A DNA stretch of 64,000 bases, taken from contig WNNJ02002271.1 of the NCBI GenBank assembly GCA_012934845.2, positions 55,161-119,160 on the forward strand, given 5' to 3'. Made by a program: the position numbers and the translations under genes. This DNA is from Pomphorhynchus laevis (lineage: Eukaryota; Acanthocephala; Palaeacanthocephala; Echinorhynchida; Pomphorhynchidae). The notes below the pieces were generated by a model. It was given only the letters and a program-made list of their open reading frames with translations, was not told the origin of the DNA and did not search any database. This document shows positions 63,788 to 64,000 of the stretch, piece by piece; position 1 is the first letter of the stretch, and each line of letters starts with the position of its first letter.

Positions 63788-63933
63788 TTTTGGACCGTGG
63801 TGCTCGGTCCAAAATTATAATATAATATAAATTAGTATTACATTATATATTATATTATAATATTATAATTTTATATTATTTATTATAACTTAGTATAATT
63901 ATAATATAATTTGGACCGTGTGCACGGTCCAAA
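63788..63933. repeat. Two GGACCG hairpins around an AT-rich core
   Basis: TTTTGGACCG...CGGTCCAAAA (63788-63814) and TTTGGACCGTGTGCACGGTCCAAA (63910-63933) are each palindromic and bracket about 95 bp of almost pure A+T. Just before them lies ACCGAATGTTCGGT, another hairpin. This may be a miniature element with hairpin ends. Confidence 0.65.
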
Positions 63934-64000
63934 CTCGATGCACCGGTAAATTCAATTTTTGGGAACAAAAATTGGATAAAAATTCGTAATATAACCAGAT

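Overview
The window looks like nuclear DNA of an AT-rich invertebrate animal. The evidence is split genes with GT-AG introns, animal-type proteins (a DDX27-like nucleolar helicase, a VWC-domain membrane protein, a PTP1B-like phosphatase copy, a NADPH-oxidase fragment) and a very dense load of retroelements of invertebrate type. The species cannot be named from the sequence.

The clearest host gene is DDX27/Drs1 on the + strand. Seven exons (16171-33194) can be placed to the base; their lengths sum to 861 bp and give one open frame for the C-terminal half of the helicase. The upstream exons with the DEAD box were not found. Its introns hold a decayed FLYWCH-MULE transposon, Penelope-like element (PLE) pieces on both strands, several LINE fragments, foldback elements and a 16-bp satellite. 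A second host gene, a single-exon VWC transmembrane protein, lies at 51769-52419 (-). A probable first exon of an unknown gene lies at 62863-63181 (+).

Most of the rest is mobile DNA. From 1 to 8.1 kb there is the 5' part of a LINE (-), a hepadnavirus-like or DIRS-like RT/RNase H fossil (+) with a 677-bp tandem duplication, and a near-complete PLE whose GIY-YIG endonuclease lies BEFORE the reverse transcriptase, flanked by direct repeats. From 8.1 to 15.8 kb there are a MITE, a NOX gene fragment between 90-bp direct repeats, a Jockey/CR1-type LINE (-), a 531-bp tandem duplication and a LINE with a restriction-like endonuclease (RLE) (-). From 34 to 51 kb there are PLE relics, an RTE-clade LINE (+) and further RLE-type LINEs. 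From 53 to 61.7 kb, two inverted near-identical chimeric PLE copies flank a long-ORF RLE LINE. That LINE is followed, in the same orientation, by an intronless broken PTP gene and then by a 3' end motif shared with the other RLE LINEs.

The most interesting points are the possible capture of a PTP coding sequence inside an RLE LINE unit, the permuted (EN before RT) PLE family with pseudoknot-capable terminal repeats, the hepadna-like RT fossil, a circularly permuted duplication at 29.4/33.5 kb, and several MITE families that appear to be local.
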